From Ahaetulla prasina (lineage: Eukaryota; Chordata; Lepidosauria; Squamata; Colubridae): a DNA stretch of 64,000 nt. Positions 22,144-32,788 of this stretch are shown here, in pieces. Under the pieces are notes generated by a model. That model had not been told where the DNA came from, did not search any database, and saw only the letters and a program-made list of their open reading frames with translations. The translations under genes were made by a program, and so were the position numbers. The stretch lies in the NCBI RefSeq assembly GCF_028640845.1, contig NC_080548.1:9046314-9110313 (forward strand), read 5' to 3'. How positions within the stretch are numbered: the stretch's first letter is position 1; each line of letters starts with the position of its first letter.

Positions 22144-22977
22144 ATGTGGAAAACTCTTAAAAATATCACCGGCTATGGCAAACCTCCTTCCCAGGCTGAA
22201 GGTAATCAACAACTGGCAGATGACCTGAATGAGTTTTACTGCAGGTTTGAAAGGAAACTACAGCCACCTATCTCAGACACACCAACAACAGCCAAACCTC
22301 CTACAACTGACCCCATTTCATTGGGTTCACAACCCCTAGTGATCTCAGAAAAGGAAGTGCAGGACCTATTTCACAGACAAAAGCCAGGAAAAGCTCCAAG
22401 CCCAGACAAGATAACTCCTTCTTGCTTAAAAGTCTGTACTGACCAATTGGCCCCCATCTTCACCCATATTTTCAATAAATCACTAGAGATGTGCTATGTT
22501 CCTTCTTGCTTCAAACGCTCTACCATCATCCCAGTGCCGAAGAAGCCCACCATCAAGGAACTGAATGACTACAGACCAGTTGCTTTAACATCTGTAGTCA
22601 TGAAAACCTTTGAAAGGCTAGTGCTTTCCTACTTGAAAACCATCACGGATCCACTGTTAGACCCTTTGCAATTTGCATACCGAGCAAATAGATTAACAGA
22701 TGATGCTGTTAATATGGCTCTGCACTACATCCTACAACATCTTGAGTCTCTAAAGACCTATGCAAGGGTCCTCTTTGTAGACTTTAGTTCAGCATTCAAT
22801 ACCATCATTCCAGACACTCTTTTAACTAAGCTAAACCAGCTACAGGTACCGGAACAGACTTGTAAGTGGATCACAAGCTTCCTAACAAACAGGAAGCAGC
22901 AGGTGAAGCTAAGCAAGATCACATCAAATACCTGTACAATTAGCACAGGTACAACATGTGTAAATGTTGTACCTTGA
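22144..22977 (+). pseudogene. Snake1 LINE RT fragment, 277 codons open
   Basis: Contains the linker and first RT blocks: a QKPGKAPSPDKITPSCLK stretch, IIPVPKKP, NDYRPVALTSVVMKTFERL and the palm motif ARVLFVDFSSAFNTI. It ends where GAPQG should follow, so the catalytic YADD is absent. Upstream frame 21625-22080 carries the end of the endonuclease domain; a stop (TGA) at 22078 separates them. Not functional. Confidence 0.85.
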
Positions 22978-23065
22978 TGAAGGTATCTTTTCTTTTATGT
23001 ACACTGAGAGCATATGCACCAAGACAAATTCCTTGTGTGTCCAATCACATTTGGCCAATAAAAAA

Positions 23066-23105
23066 TTCTATTCTATTCTATTCTATTCTATTCTATTCTA
23101 TTCTA
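23066..23105 (+). repeat. (ATTCT)n microsatellite at Snake1 tail
   Basis: Eight units after the CCAATAAA block of the LINE at 18755-23108. Confidence 0.95.
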
Positions 23106-23255
23106 GTCCAGGGATGAACTTCATCCTTCTGTGTATTTCAACAATTCCCCCGAGTTTCTGTGGAATTTCTCCTGGACTCTTGCAAGAAAAGCCATAAATA
23201 AGAACAGTGCACTTGGATTCATAAGAAGCAGAGATCCTGCATTTTGAACTGATTC

Positions 23256-23288
<33 letters not shown>

Positions 23289-23307
23289 CACACACACACA
23301 CACACAC
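23256..23307 (+). repeat. Compound (GACA)n(CA)n microsatellite
   Basis: About seven GACA units passing directly into about eleven CA units. Confidence 0.95.
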
Positions 23308-23350
23308 TTGTTTTCTACCAAGAGGTTCTATCCATGATAGTTAACCCACC

Positions 23351-23680
23351 TTGGCAGAGGTGCAATGGCTCAATGGTTAAGATGCTGAGCTTGTCAACTG
23401 GAAAGCCAACAGCCTGGGTTGAGATCCGAGAGCTGCACGTTTCGGTGAGCTTCCATTATTTGCCTCAGTTCCTACCAACCTACAGTTTGAAAGCATGCAA
23501 ATGTGAGTAGATAAATAGGTACCACTTTGGTGGGAAAAGTGACTGCATTCCATATTTTCATGCTGGCCACATGATGATGGAAACGTGTCTCAGACAACAG
23601 TAGAACCCTTGGCTGAGAATTGGAGATGAGCACCGCTCATCTGATTGGACAGGGGAACCCTTTAAACCTTTTTAACTATG
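23351..23680 (+). mobile_element. Sauria-type tRNA-derived SINE
   Basis: A-box-like TGGCTCAATGG (23366-23376) and B-box-like GGTTGAGATCC (about 23418-23428) mark a tRNA-derived pol III promoter. Then come the landmarks CCAACCTA, ACCACTTTGGTGGGAA, GGCCACATGATGA and a GGGGAACCCTTTAAACCTTT end, which corresponds to the ACCTTT tail. Antisense relatives are at 29204-29677 and 58609-58883. Confidence 0.75.
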
Positions 23681-23689
23681 TTGGCTGTA

Positions 23690-24190
23690 TTCACATATGA
23701 CACTTAACATCAGCTCACTTATAATGGAAGTGTCTACCTTCTTGTAAATTTCTAAGTTTAGATGGAGTTTTGTACATATCTCTCAACATGCACATCTATG
23801 CCCCCAATACTTCTAGTCAGCCAGTAATCTTTTACATTTAAAAAGTTGTATTCCATTTAATACAGTTCCGTTCCTTCTCTTGAATCTCTTTGCTCTGTGC
23901 CTCTCACAACATTTCTGGTTTATTCTTCAGGATCTCCATGGTTCTTGGCTCTAAGAAGTGAATGAACATATATTATGCAGATCCAAGGATCAAGATATAT
24001 TGTGATCTACTGGTCCATACAGTTCTGTTCTGCCTGCATCAGCATTGCAGAACCTGATATTCTCTTAATTTTCACCTCCCATCATTCCCATCCAGAATGC
24101 TCAGAATTTGTTGGTCCAGATACCTGGAGGGATCAGATGGTAGAAGGCCTCCTAGACTAATTAGAAAAATGGAACAGTTCATCCTCATAC
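23690..24190. other. Intergenic, nothing recognised
   Basis: No motif or repeat boundary seen. Confidence 0.4.
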
Positions 24191-24197
24191 AATAGAA

Positions 24198-24467
24198 CAG
24201 CATTTCTCAACCTTGGCCACATTAAGCTGTGAGGAATTTCAACTCCTAGAATTCCCCAGCCAGGCATGCTTCCATGTTGACTGGGGAAATCTAGGATTTA
24301 AAATTCACACAGCTTAAAATGGCCAAGATTGAGAAACACTGCACCTCTTCCAACCTGGCTGCTCCAGATGTTCCAGAACCATTATTTCCCCAAATCCCCT
24401 ACACTGGCTGGGGAATTCTGGGAACTGAAGTCCTCATAGCTTAAAGTAGACAAGATTGAGAAACGCT
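24198..24467. mobile_element. hAT-like foldback element, duplicated arm
   Basis: CAGCATTTCTCAACCTTGGCC at the left. Two successive right ends, GATTGAGAAACACTG (to 24341) and GATTGAGAAACGCTA (to 24467), each preceded by a CTGGGGAAnTCT block. The outer flanks CAATAGAA (24190-24197) and CAGTAGAG (24468-24475) agree at 6 of 8 positions, which supports the outer boundary. Confidence 0.65.
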
Positions 24468-24475
24468 ACAGTAGA

Positions 24476-25850
24476 GTATTTAATGCAAGCTCAGTAAAAG
24501 GTATCTAAAACTGCATCACCAGATATATTATTTTCATGTGCAGCTATTTCTCATCTCTGCCTCTCCTTTCACTTGGCTGGTTGGATGAATGATCATCTCA
24601 AAGGAAAAATCCCTAGAAGAAAAAGCTGTTACATCTATCCTTATGAAACCTATAAACACTTTTTGGTTCATTCTGTTTCTCTGTCTTTCTTACTCGCTTG
24701 TTCTTCCCATCTTCCTATGCTCAGCTCAGCTCAGCTTGTCTGTTTCAGTTTAACATCTTTAGGGGCAGATGACAAATGCAAGAAGGGGCAGGAGAGAAAC
24801 CTTGCTTTTGATCGATAGCATTTAACAACAACACAGCAACCAGTTTTATCCCTCCCCTGCCACATTTCAATTTCAATTCAGACCTTGCCATCGCTGTACT
24901 GAAACCTGTGAAACAGTCCCTCACAAAAGAGAGAGAGAAAGGGAGGGAGGGAGGGAGGGAGGGATGGAGAGAAAGACGTGATAGGAAAATTACATTTCTG
25001 ATGCTACCCAGTATTCTGACCTATTGCAAATGATAGTGGTGCTGTGTTGCCATAGCAACCACAGAAACTATAAAATGGTGGTGAAGAGGTCTCTTAGATG
25101 GTCCAATAAAGTCTGAAAAATTGGTTGAAATCTGAATAACCAGAAAGGAAATCCTAGTGTTAATTGGAAAAAAAAAACCCAGAAGAAAAAGGGGGGACTA
25201 ATGGAACTAGACATCAGAGGAGAGAATGTAATGTTTCTGATATGATGACAATGATCGTGATCAGAAGTACTAAACTTGAGAGCTCTTTATACACATTTAT
25301 AGTTGGACAAATCCATATTCTTATTCTGTATTTTTCGTATTTTTACCATTATCATGATTCCATTCAATTCCATTTCCCTCCCATTTCTGCTAATTTGCAA
25401 CTTAAATTTCCTTCTCCTTTTAATGCTTAGTGTTAGGCACAAACAATCAGATCCATATGCAAAGAGCTCATTTATCTATTTTATTGTTCATTTCTATAAC
25501 ACGGGTATTTTCTCAGACTGTCTGTCTGTACCTGGGCCAGACTAGATAAGGTTCAGCAATATTCAAAAGAGGTTCAGGCCCTTCTGTGCCTACATAGAGA
25601 TTCCAGACTAATTCCCTGCTTGTCTCCTCCTCCCTCTGAATCAGCCAGGCTCTTCTGACATCTAGAGCTATTTAGACTTCTTTTCTTCTCCAATGTATAC
25701 AATATTTCCATGCATACTCTTTGATTGCCAAGGGATGTTATTGTTTAAGAAAATGCATGTCTACTCTCTTTTTGGCCATATATTCTCCATTATCTACTCC
25801 CAGCTCACCAGAATAGTCTTAGTTTGGAGTAAGAATAGACTGGATCAGCT
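24476..25850. other. Intergenic, nothing recognised
   Basis: Apart from the purine microsatellite at 24926-24975 no motif or family was seen. Small open frames at 25164-25545 have no supporting features. Confidence 0.4.
24926..24975 (+). repeat. (GA)n/(GGGA)n purine microsatellite
   Basis: GAGAGAGAGAAA followed by six GGGA units. Confidence 0.9.
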
Positions 25851-25859
25851 GCCCTAGAC

Positions 25860-26001
25860 CAGGGGTCTCCAACTTTGGCAACTTTAAGACTTGTGGACTT
25901 CAACTCCCAGAGTTCCTCAGCCAGGAACTGGCAAAGCTGGCTGAGGAACTCTGGGAGTTGAAGTCCACAAGTCTTAAAGTTGCCAAGATTGGAGACCCCT
26001 G
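25860..26001. mobile_element. Near-perfect foldback hAT-like element
   Basis: CAGGGGTCTCC ... GGAGACCCCTG, 142 bp. The inverted symmetry extends 8 bp beyond each end (CCCTAGAC at 25852-25859, GTCTAGGG at 26002-26009). Total arms are 73 bp with 71 pairs and a 12-nt loop (25925-25936). The outer 8-mers are inverted rather than direct repeats, so a normal target duplication is not demonstrated. Confidence 0.85.
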
Positions 26002-26009
26002 GTCTAGGG

Positions 26010-26140
26010 CAGGGGTGTCAAACTCGCAGCCCATGGGCTGGATGCGTCATGTGCTGGCCATGCCCAGCCCTGGTTTAGTGAAGGGGGGAAAAGTTGTGAT
26101 ATGCCATGACAATGTGATGCCATGAATCTGATACCCCTGG
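26010..26140. mobile_element. Non-autonomous hAT-like element, 'CAGGGGTGTCAAAC' family
   Basis: CAGGGGTGTCAAACTC at the left; GAATCTGATACCCCTGG at the right. Flanks GTCTAGGG (26002-26009) and TTCTAAGG (26141-26148) match 6 of 8. It abuts the palindromic element at 25860-26001. Same family as 16847, 52573 and 63205. Confidence 0.65.
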
Positions 26141-26148
26141 TTCTAAGG

Positions 26149-26875
26149 GATTCAGCTTGATTTAAAGACTACAGATTTGATCGCCACAAAATTTAAAAAT
26201 GCTTAAGTGGTTGAGGGGGCAACTTTCCCAGGGGGAAAATGTGGAGGGGGGGGGAAGGGATTTTTTTTTAATTTAGCAGGGAAAACAGATTCAAGTAAAT
26301 TATTATAGAAATCATGTACAATTATGAATTGTGGGGAGAATACACAGTTAATCTCTAAGGATCATTAATTAAGATTGTCGTGATCAGCCACAATGACTAT
26401 TGGCCACTGTAACAACAAATTATTCAAGGAGAAAATACGGTGTGAAATAAGCCAAGCAGAATATGCCCTCCCCAAATATCATTTCCCAGGGTCTATAAAC
26501 TATCAGCTGAGCTATAAAACACCTAGACTCAAAGGAATGCTGATTCAGAAGTGCTAGGAAGCAAGGCCATTTGATAACACTGCAGAAAAGGAAGAGCAGA
26601 CACGTTCTTAGAAACCCGTTGTGCAAGTCAAAAGACGATTGTATTCATTCCTGTTACTTTACCATTGTATCTCAACATATATGCTGTAATTTGGTTGAGT
26701 ATTTGTTGACCTATATTACAATTTACCCACGATTCTTTTGGACTTGCATTTTGTCTCTATATCATCTCTCTGGCACTATATCAAAACCATATTTTTCTCT
26801 TTTGTGGAGTTGGAAGCTGATCACTAGTTCTAAACAAATTCTGAAAAATTCTCCTACAGTATGCTGGTAAGAGAA
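26149..26875. other. Intergenic, nothing recognised
   Basis: Contains short G and T runs (26240-26275) only. Confidence 0.4.
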
Positions 26876-26990
26876 TAGGATAGGATAGGATAGGATAGGA
26901 TAGGATAGGATAGGATTATTTATTGGCCAAGTGTGATTGAACACACAAGGAATTTGTCTTGGTGCATAAGCCTTCTGAAACATCTTAAAA
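26876..26990 (-). mobile_element. Snake1 LINE 3' tail, antisense, with (GGATA)n
   Basis: Nine GGATA units (TATCC on the LINE strand), then TTATTGGCCAAGTGTGATTG and GTCTTGGTGCATAAG, the reverse of the Snake1 tail. The microsatellite motif differs from the ATTCT type. Confidence 0.85.
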
Positions 26991-27333
26991 TAGATACTTA
27001 ACTTGAAGTCCAGAGTTAAATGCCCCTTCAAAAGCCTTGAAGGTTCTTCAAAAACCCTCACTAAATTCTAATTCCTACTGCAGTTCCTTCTGGGGAAATT
27101 ATCACATACATGACAACTTTGAGGTCCCTTTGAGTCTGAGCGCTTGAACTCCATTCACTTCGATTGGAACGTTCAGGCGGAGCTAACAAATTGAGTTCAG
27201 AATGACTACAATGGATATGTAGAAATGCAGAAAAAAATCTGAAGCATTTCAAATGTTTTCAATTTAATTAAACGCTTCATCTGAATCAATTCTAACACAA
27301 CCCATTTTAAAAGAATTAAAACGAAACCTTTAA

Positions 27334-27535
27334 AGCCAGTTTGAGATAGTGTTTAAGGCACTGGGTTAGAAATCAGGAGAGTGCGAGTTTTAGTCTTACC
27401 TGAGGTACAAAGCTGGCTAGGTGACTTTGGGTCAGTCACTCTCTCTTAGCCCTAGAAAGTAGGCAAGGGCAAACCACTTTAAAAAACCTTGCCAAGAAAA
27501 TGCAGGGACTAATCCAGGTGGTTCCCAGGAGTCAA
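27334..27535 (+). mobile_element. tRNA-derived SINE with MIR/CORE-like centre
   Basis: The 5' part AGCCAGTTTGAGATAGTGTTTAAGG is tRNA-like. The centre GTGACTTTGGGTCAGTCACTCTCT resembles the CORE/MIR block. It ends with AACCTTGCCAAGAAAA ... CAGGAGTCAAAAACT. A second copy is at 28086-28285. The subfamily name is not certain. Confidence 0.6.
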
Positions 27536-27539
27536 AAAC

Positions 27540-27681
27540 TAGGGAAAGAGGGGCAAGGGAAGAAGAGGTAGAGGGGGAAGGAAGAGGAGGGAGAGGAGGG
27601 GGGAGGAGAGAGGGACAAAAGAGGAAGAGGTGAAGGAGGAGGAGAGGAAGGAGGAGGAGAACCAGAAGGAAAAGGAAAAGA
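27540..27681 (+). repeat. Polypurine tract, about 140 bp
   Basis: Almost uninterrupted A/G (GGGAAAGAGG ... GGAGGAGG) following a SINE tail; only a few pyrimidines. Capable in principle of triplex (H-DNA) formation. Confidence 0.85.
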
Positions 27682-27689
27682 CCTCCAAC

Positions 27690-28085
27690 TATCTCTTATG
27701 GGTTATGAGAGATTTTGCCTGTCACTTTCTGTTGCAGGCATAACTCTGCTGCAACCCAAACTCACTCCATCACCCATTATTCTTACCCTCCCTTTTTGTA
27801 CTATAAATTTTTTTTTAAAAAAAACCAAAAACCCACATCTTTGGAAGGAAGATCTCAAGAGGTGAAAAAATAACCAGTCTCATGCTTCGTCACCAGCCAA
27901 ATGTTTCCTGACAAACAAAACTCAGACCTCTAAAAGGTGCGATCCAAACATCACCACTAGGAGATGGATCCAAAAACGGTCAACTCAGTTTGACAGAATG
28001 ACTTTTAACCAAGCAGCAAAACTGATGCCTCAAGAAGAGAAGTTGAGAGTTGAAAACTGAAATTGACAAGTATTTCAGGACCAAA
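27690..28085. other. Intergenic, nothing recognised
   Basis: A T/A run at 27808-27823 is the only feature. Confidence 0.4.
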
Positions 28086-28285
28086 GATGAACTGAAAAGC
28101 AGTTTGGTGTAGCAGTTAAGGCTAAAAATCTGGAGATCCTAATTCTAATCCTGCCTTGGGCATAAAGCCAGCCGGTTGACCTTGGGCCAGTCACCATTTC
28201 TTAAAAACCTTGCCAAGGAAACTTCAGGGATGTGACCAGGTAATCACCAGGAATCAAAAACTGACTTGAAGGTACCCACAAACTA
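28086..28285 (+). mobile_element. tRNA-derived SINE with MIR/CORE-like centre, second copy
   Basis: AGCAGTTTGGTGTAGCAGTTAAGG, then GACCTTGGGCCAGTCACC and AACCTTGCCAAGGAAACT in the same order as 27334-27535. Internally shortened between the CORE block and the CTTGCCAAG block. Confidence 0.6.
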
Positions 28286-28289
28286 AAAC

Positions 28290-28784
28290 TTTATTTTAAA
28301 TCTTGCAACTTTTGGAAATGTGACTCCTGATGCATCAGTCAAAACAAGATGAGAATGCTGGTCTAGCAACAGCACAAACTCCATATTTCAAGGTAAAGAG
28401 TTCCATTCCCAACCGAATCTCAAAGCCACCTGGCTTGCAATAATAGAAGAAGCACCTCATTCATCCACTTCGTTTCATCTGGAACCAAAGGAAAAAGATC
28501 AGGTGAAGGAAGTCAACTCTGGCTATCCCTGCACGCTTTCAAGATTTCTAGCAAAGAGAATGACAGAACAGTCACTCTGTATGTTATATTCAAGGCTCTG
28601 AGCCTGATGACTGTTACATGTTGGGATGGAGCTTAAAAAAGTTTCTGCGAACTCTTAAATTGCCTTTAGACATTTATGGAAACCCATGTTGTTGACATGA
28701 GTTATTCTTTGATTCATTATAAAATTCTAGAAGGTATAAATCTGAGATGGACATTGACACCAAACGTAACCAGCACGTGGTTTA
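28290..28784. other. Intergenic, nothing recognised
   Basis: No coding or repeat signature seen. Confidence 0.4.
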
Positions 28785-28848
28785 ACTGTTCCAGTTAAAG
28801 GCCTCCAAGGTCCCTTCCAACTCTGTTGTTGTTATTATTTTCCAGCCA
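28785..28848 (+). mobile_element. CR1 3' tail fragment
   Basis: AAGGCCTCCAAGGTCCCTTCC followed by AACTCTGTTGTTGTTATTATT, the standard CR1 terminal block and short-repeat tail. Confidence 0.6.
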
Positions 28849-29203
28849 GATATTAGTGTAAAGTGGCTGAAGACAAAAGCGCTAAACATGCAAATACAGG
28901 AAAGTATTTTAAACACATTTGTCTAAGCCAGAAATAAAATACAACACTATTTCCCAAGTAAAACATGGGAACCAATACAGTGAAATCAATACATCAGCAA
29001 GCTTTAAATGAAATAAAGAATAGTGTTACTGAAAGATGACAACATTATCAGAAGGGGCTTTGTAGGCTGTTGCCTGGTGGTCCCCAAAGATTAGAAAGCA
29101 CTTTTTCTAGATTATTAAAATTATTAAATTTTCTAGATTATTAAAATTATTAAAATGAAAAAAATTGCAAAGATTAGAGCTATATTTTCTTCTCCCCCTA
29201 ATG
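28849..29203. other. Intergenic with a small AT duplication
   Basis: TTCTAGATTATTAAAATTATTAAA is tandemly duplicated at about 29107-29155. Nothing else recognised. Confidence 0.5.
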
Positions 29204-29677
29204 TAAAGGTAAAGGTAAAAGTTCCCCTCGCACATACGTGCTAGTCGTTGCCGACTCTAGGGGGCGGTGGTTATCTCAGTTTCAAAGCCGAAGAGCCAGC
29301 GCTGTCCGAAGACATCTCTGTGGTCATGTGGCCGACATGACTCAATGCCAAAGGCGCACGGAACGCTGTTACCTTCCCACCAAAGGTGGCCTCTATTTTT
29401 CTACTTGCATTTTTTTAACATGCTTTTGAACTGCCTTATACATTGTATAAGACAACTGCCTTATACATTGCCTTATACATTGTAAGCCGCCCTGAGTCTT
29501 CGGAGAAGGGCGAGGTATAAATGTAAACAAAACAAAAAAAACCCTGCTAGGTTTGCAGAAGCTGGGACAAGTAACAGGAGCTCACTCCATCACGCAGCAC
29601 TAGGGATTCGAACTGCTGAACTGCCGACCTTTCGATTGACAAGCTCAGTGTCTTAGCCACTGAGCCACCACTCTTAC
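29204..29677 (-). mobile_element. Sauria-type SINE, antisense, with a nested SINE tail
   Basis: Starts at the reversed ACCTTT tail (AAAGGTAAAGGTAAAAG), then GCACATACGTGCTAGTCGTTGCCGAC, CACCAAAGGTGGCC, and ends with reversed B- and A-box sequence (GATTCGAACTGC, TTAGCCACTGAGCC). A second SINE's 3' end sits within it at 29435-29543. Confidence 0.8.
29435..29543 (+). mobile_element. 3' end of L2-tailed SINE, nested
   Basis: CATTGTAAGCCGCCCTGAG ... GAAGGGCGAGGTATAAATG and an A-rich tail. A short flank CTGC (29431-29434 and 29544-29547) may be the target duplication. The 5' tRNA part is missing; CCTTATACATTG is locally repeated. Confidence 0.7.
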
Positions 29678-29789
29678 AATTTGGCAGTGGTTTTATAACG
29701 ATGCACTTGTATTTGTATCTATTCTAAAAATTCTATTGTTATTTCATTGTATTTGATGATGCATTATGTATTATGACCTGCAGTTACAT

Positions 29790-30085
29790 CATAGAACGTA
29801 GAAACATAGGGCTGGATGGGACCTTGGAGGTCTTCTAGTCCAACCTCTGCTCAAAGCAGGAGATCTTATATGATCCCAGTCAAATGATTGTTCACTCTAT
29901 TCATTGATGGGGCACCACAGACCCAGGAGGCAAGCTATTCTATTGATTTATTGTTCTCACTGTCAGGAAATTTCTCTTCACTTCTAGGTTGGGTCTCTCT
30001 TTAATGATCTTCCACACATTACTTCTTGTCCTGCCCTCTGGTGCTTTGGAGAATAAGTCAATCCCCTCTTTCTCTGTGACAGCTG
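29790..30085 (-). mobile_element. CR1 3' end, antisense (left arm of inverted pair)
   Basis: ACATAGGGCTGGATGGGACC, CTTCTAGTCCAACCTCTGC and CAGGAAATTTCTCTTCACTTC are reversed CR1 3' UTR and ORF-end sequence. Confidence 0.75.
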
Positions 30086-30331
30086 TTCATTGAAAGATGG
30101 AAGATCATTAACAAGCGATCCAACCTAGAACAAAGGAGAAATTTCCTGACAGTAAAAACAATTGGTGGAATGGCTTCTCTCTGGAAGTTGTGGATGCTTC
30201 ATCAGTGGAGGTTTTCAATAAGAGACTGGACAATCATTTGTCTGGAATGGTATAGGTCACCTGCTTGAGTAGGAGGTTGGACCAAAAGACCTCCAAGTTC
30301 CCTTCCAACCCTAATATTCTATGTTCTATAT
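30086..30331 (+). mobile_element. CR1 3' end, sense (right arm of inverted pair)
   Basis: GATCATTAACAAGCGATCC, GGAGAAATTTCCTGACAG, GAGACTGGACAATCATTTG, GGAGGTTGGACCAAAAGACC and the TTCTATGT tail give a complete CR1 end in sense orientation, directly abutting the antisense copy. The tail is cut by the hAT at 30332. Confidence 0.8.
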
Positions 30332-30731
30332 CCATGATGGTGAACCTATGGCACGCGTGCCATAGGTGACACATGGAGCCACATCTGTGGGGACATGAGC
30401 ATTGCCCTAACTCAGCTCCAGCATGCATGCGTGCACTGGCCAGTTGATTTTTGGGCCTTCAAGGCCCACCGGAAGTCGGGAAATGGGCCTCCAGGGGGTG
30501 GGAAAAGCTGTTTTTGCCCTCCCCAGGCTCCAAGGAACTCTCTGGAGCCTGGTGAGAGTAAAAAACGGGCCTACTGGGCCCACCAATAACCTTTTTGCCG
30601 TTGCGTGCCAAAAGCAAGAGGAGCACAGGGATCGCACACACATGCATGGGGGCAGGGCATGGGGGACATTGAATTATGTGGGGACAGCCACATGTGACCC
30701 TCTCCACTGGCAAAAAGGTTAGCCATCACTG
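30332..30731. mobile_element. Non-autonomous hAT-like element, 400 bp, GC-rich
   Basis: Ends CCATGATGGTGAACC and GGTTAGCCATCACTG are inverted repeats. Flanks TTCTATAT (30324-30331) and TTCTATGT (30732-30739) match 7 of 8; part of that similarity could come from the repeated CR1 tail it landed in. The interior GGAGCCACAT and GTGCCAAAAGC lack coding features. Confidence 0.75.
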
Positions 30732-30739
30732 TTCTATGT

Positions 30740-32729
30740 GTAGCAAGGAGTTGGATGGATCTGTTTTATCTTTTTATTAGGCTGATTTCTACTACCATGA
30801 ACTTTTTTATTATATTTCTATGGATGTATTGTGACTCACCAAGAATCGTTTGTGGCAGATAAAAATACAATACATATTTGGACAGGCAGACAGATTGAAG
30901 GTTCAGAGCTTCAGGGAATGGCCCCTTGGATCCAAGCATTTCCTTTCATGCTGCGACTTCTACTCCTGTTCAGGGGAAAAAGGAGAATACAGAGCTCCTT
31001 CTCAGACTGATTTACTCAAGAGGATGATTTGCCAATTATTGAGTATTCTTAAACGTCTTGTAGCAATCGGTCAACCACGGCAATTACTTTACCGCAGATA
31101 CATTTCTGTCAATTGCTAGGTGACATCTGTTGTTCCACATGACCTTGCAATAAGCAGAGATTATTATTGCTTTTTTTTTTGTTGTTATGGAAATGAGGGT
31201 GACTTTGGCCCAGAACAATGCAGATCATCTCTGGTGGTGAGGTTCAGCAGACAGTCCTTGGCTGATTTTACATCTCTGATATAATTTACATAATAATATA
31301 CTGACTTCATGTCAGCAGTTCTCTTGGCATGGGTTACTTCCTTGAATGACCCTTGAAAGTGCTGATCAAAGGAAGCCTTACTCCACAAAGTCTGGCATAA
31401 TTTAAAGTTGCACCCTTTCGATATTTGGAAAATGCAATGGCTTGAGCTGAGAAAACCTGCAATTTTGTTCAAGGATTGAAACAGAAAGAGTACCTTAAAT
31501 GGAATATTTTAACCGTTTCTGTTGATTTTGCAGAAATATCTGGTTCTCTACAATCTAGGTTTCTTTCTGGCTGTCATGTGAAGGTATTTTATAAACCATG
31601 AAACAACAGTAAAATGAAAAACCATGAAAAAACAGTAAAAGCTCAATAATTTCTTCACCAAATTAGTTGATTCCTATTGTGTCAACAATAGTTAATGGAA
31701 GATTTTCAAAATTCTTAGAGTACATATAAGAGATATACTATTAAAAGGTAGGGGATGAAAAATACTGGTGAAGCAGAGATGGAAATGTGTAGAGATGCCC
31801 CATTTTTCTCAACCCATCTAGAAAGTTCTCTCAATGCTACGAAAAGAACTCTCTGGCAAGTTAGGTACATGATACAATAGAGAGGAAAAAACAGTCGACA
31901 AAGCAAATTAGACTAATTCTGTTTGGGACTAAAACGAAGCTCCTCTGAGTTAGTTAAGCAGATCATTTGTGTGGCTAAGGATATGTATAGTATCTTTATC
32001 ACATACCCATAACCTAGTTAAGTATATTATGTGAATTAAGCATACTGTATCATGTCATGAAAACAAGGCTTCTGAATTGCAGTATGAACTAACTTGATTT
32101 ATATTTCCTGGATAAACTCATAAATTATAATTTGTGACTTGCAAAAGATGCTCTGTTCTTCAGGGAGTTGGCAAATTTCATTTGCATTTCTTCTGGTATT
32201 GTTTTCAAGCTTACTTTATTGCAGGAGTTGGTAGAAGAAACTATTGCTTTTCCATTACACATTTCTCAATCACTTTGTGGCCTCCCTGATTATCCACACT
32301 TCCCACTGTGGGAAAAAAGTCCTTGGGGAGAAAACCCCTTCCTTTGGAATTTAATTTGGAAGTTTGGAAGAAATTTCAGGTTACTGAAGGGAAGAACCTA
32401 GAATTAAATCCCTCCACTCAGTCAACTTGGCTATCTCAAAAGTAATAGAAGAATGTCATTTTTCACTCACAAAACCAAATTATTTTCTTAGCAAGAAAAA
32501 AGGGGAAAATGCAAATAGGATATAAATAAAATAAGTAATTCAAAGATGAGAAAAATGGCTGGCCACTGGAAAATTATATATGAGACAACTGCCTTTAGAT
32601 CATAGCTTTCAGACTTGGTCCAGTGCTGGGAAGGATTCTGAGAAACAAGATATAGAAACAAGTAAAAGAATAAATTCAGGTTTGATTAATTATATTCACT
32701 GTGATTCTGTCTGGGCACTTCAGTCAAAC
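30740..32729. other. Intergenic, about 2 kb, nothing recognised
   Basis: The longest repeat-poor stretch in the first half. Open frames stay under 100 codons and show no motif or plausible splice pattern to me. Confidence 0.4.
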
Positions 32730-32788
32730 TCCAGGCTGGCTGGGGAATTCTGGGAGTTGAAGTCCACTGCTAAAGTTGAGAAACACTG
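32730..32788. mobile_element. hAT-like foldback element, right half only
   Basis: CCAGGCTGGCTGGGGAATTC ... TTGAGAAACACTG followed by TTCTAGAG, the same right arm and target type as 24198 and 47522. The left half is missing. Confidence 0.6.

Larger units (their letters stand above)
18755..23108 (+). mobile_element. Snake1 (CR1/L3)-type LINE, internally deleted and interrupted
   Basis: The copy runs from a 5' region (AAGATGGC at 18794-18801, then a frame containing SYSRDHLLK) through the endonuclease domain (PSIFLTNISSFANKLDEI, CFSETWLN, then VYVPPQ after the insertion and GHSDHCIIHL) to RT (22144-22977) and the 3' tail with (ATTCT)n. Two insertions interrupt it: an L2 LINE (19337-21158) and a hAT (21482-21637). 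RT breaks after ISTGTTC at the expected GAPQG block and jumps straight to the 3' UTR near 22960, a deletion of the rest of RT. The net length is about 2.4 kb. Confidence 0.85.
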
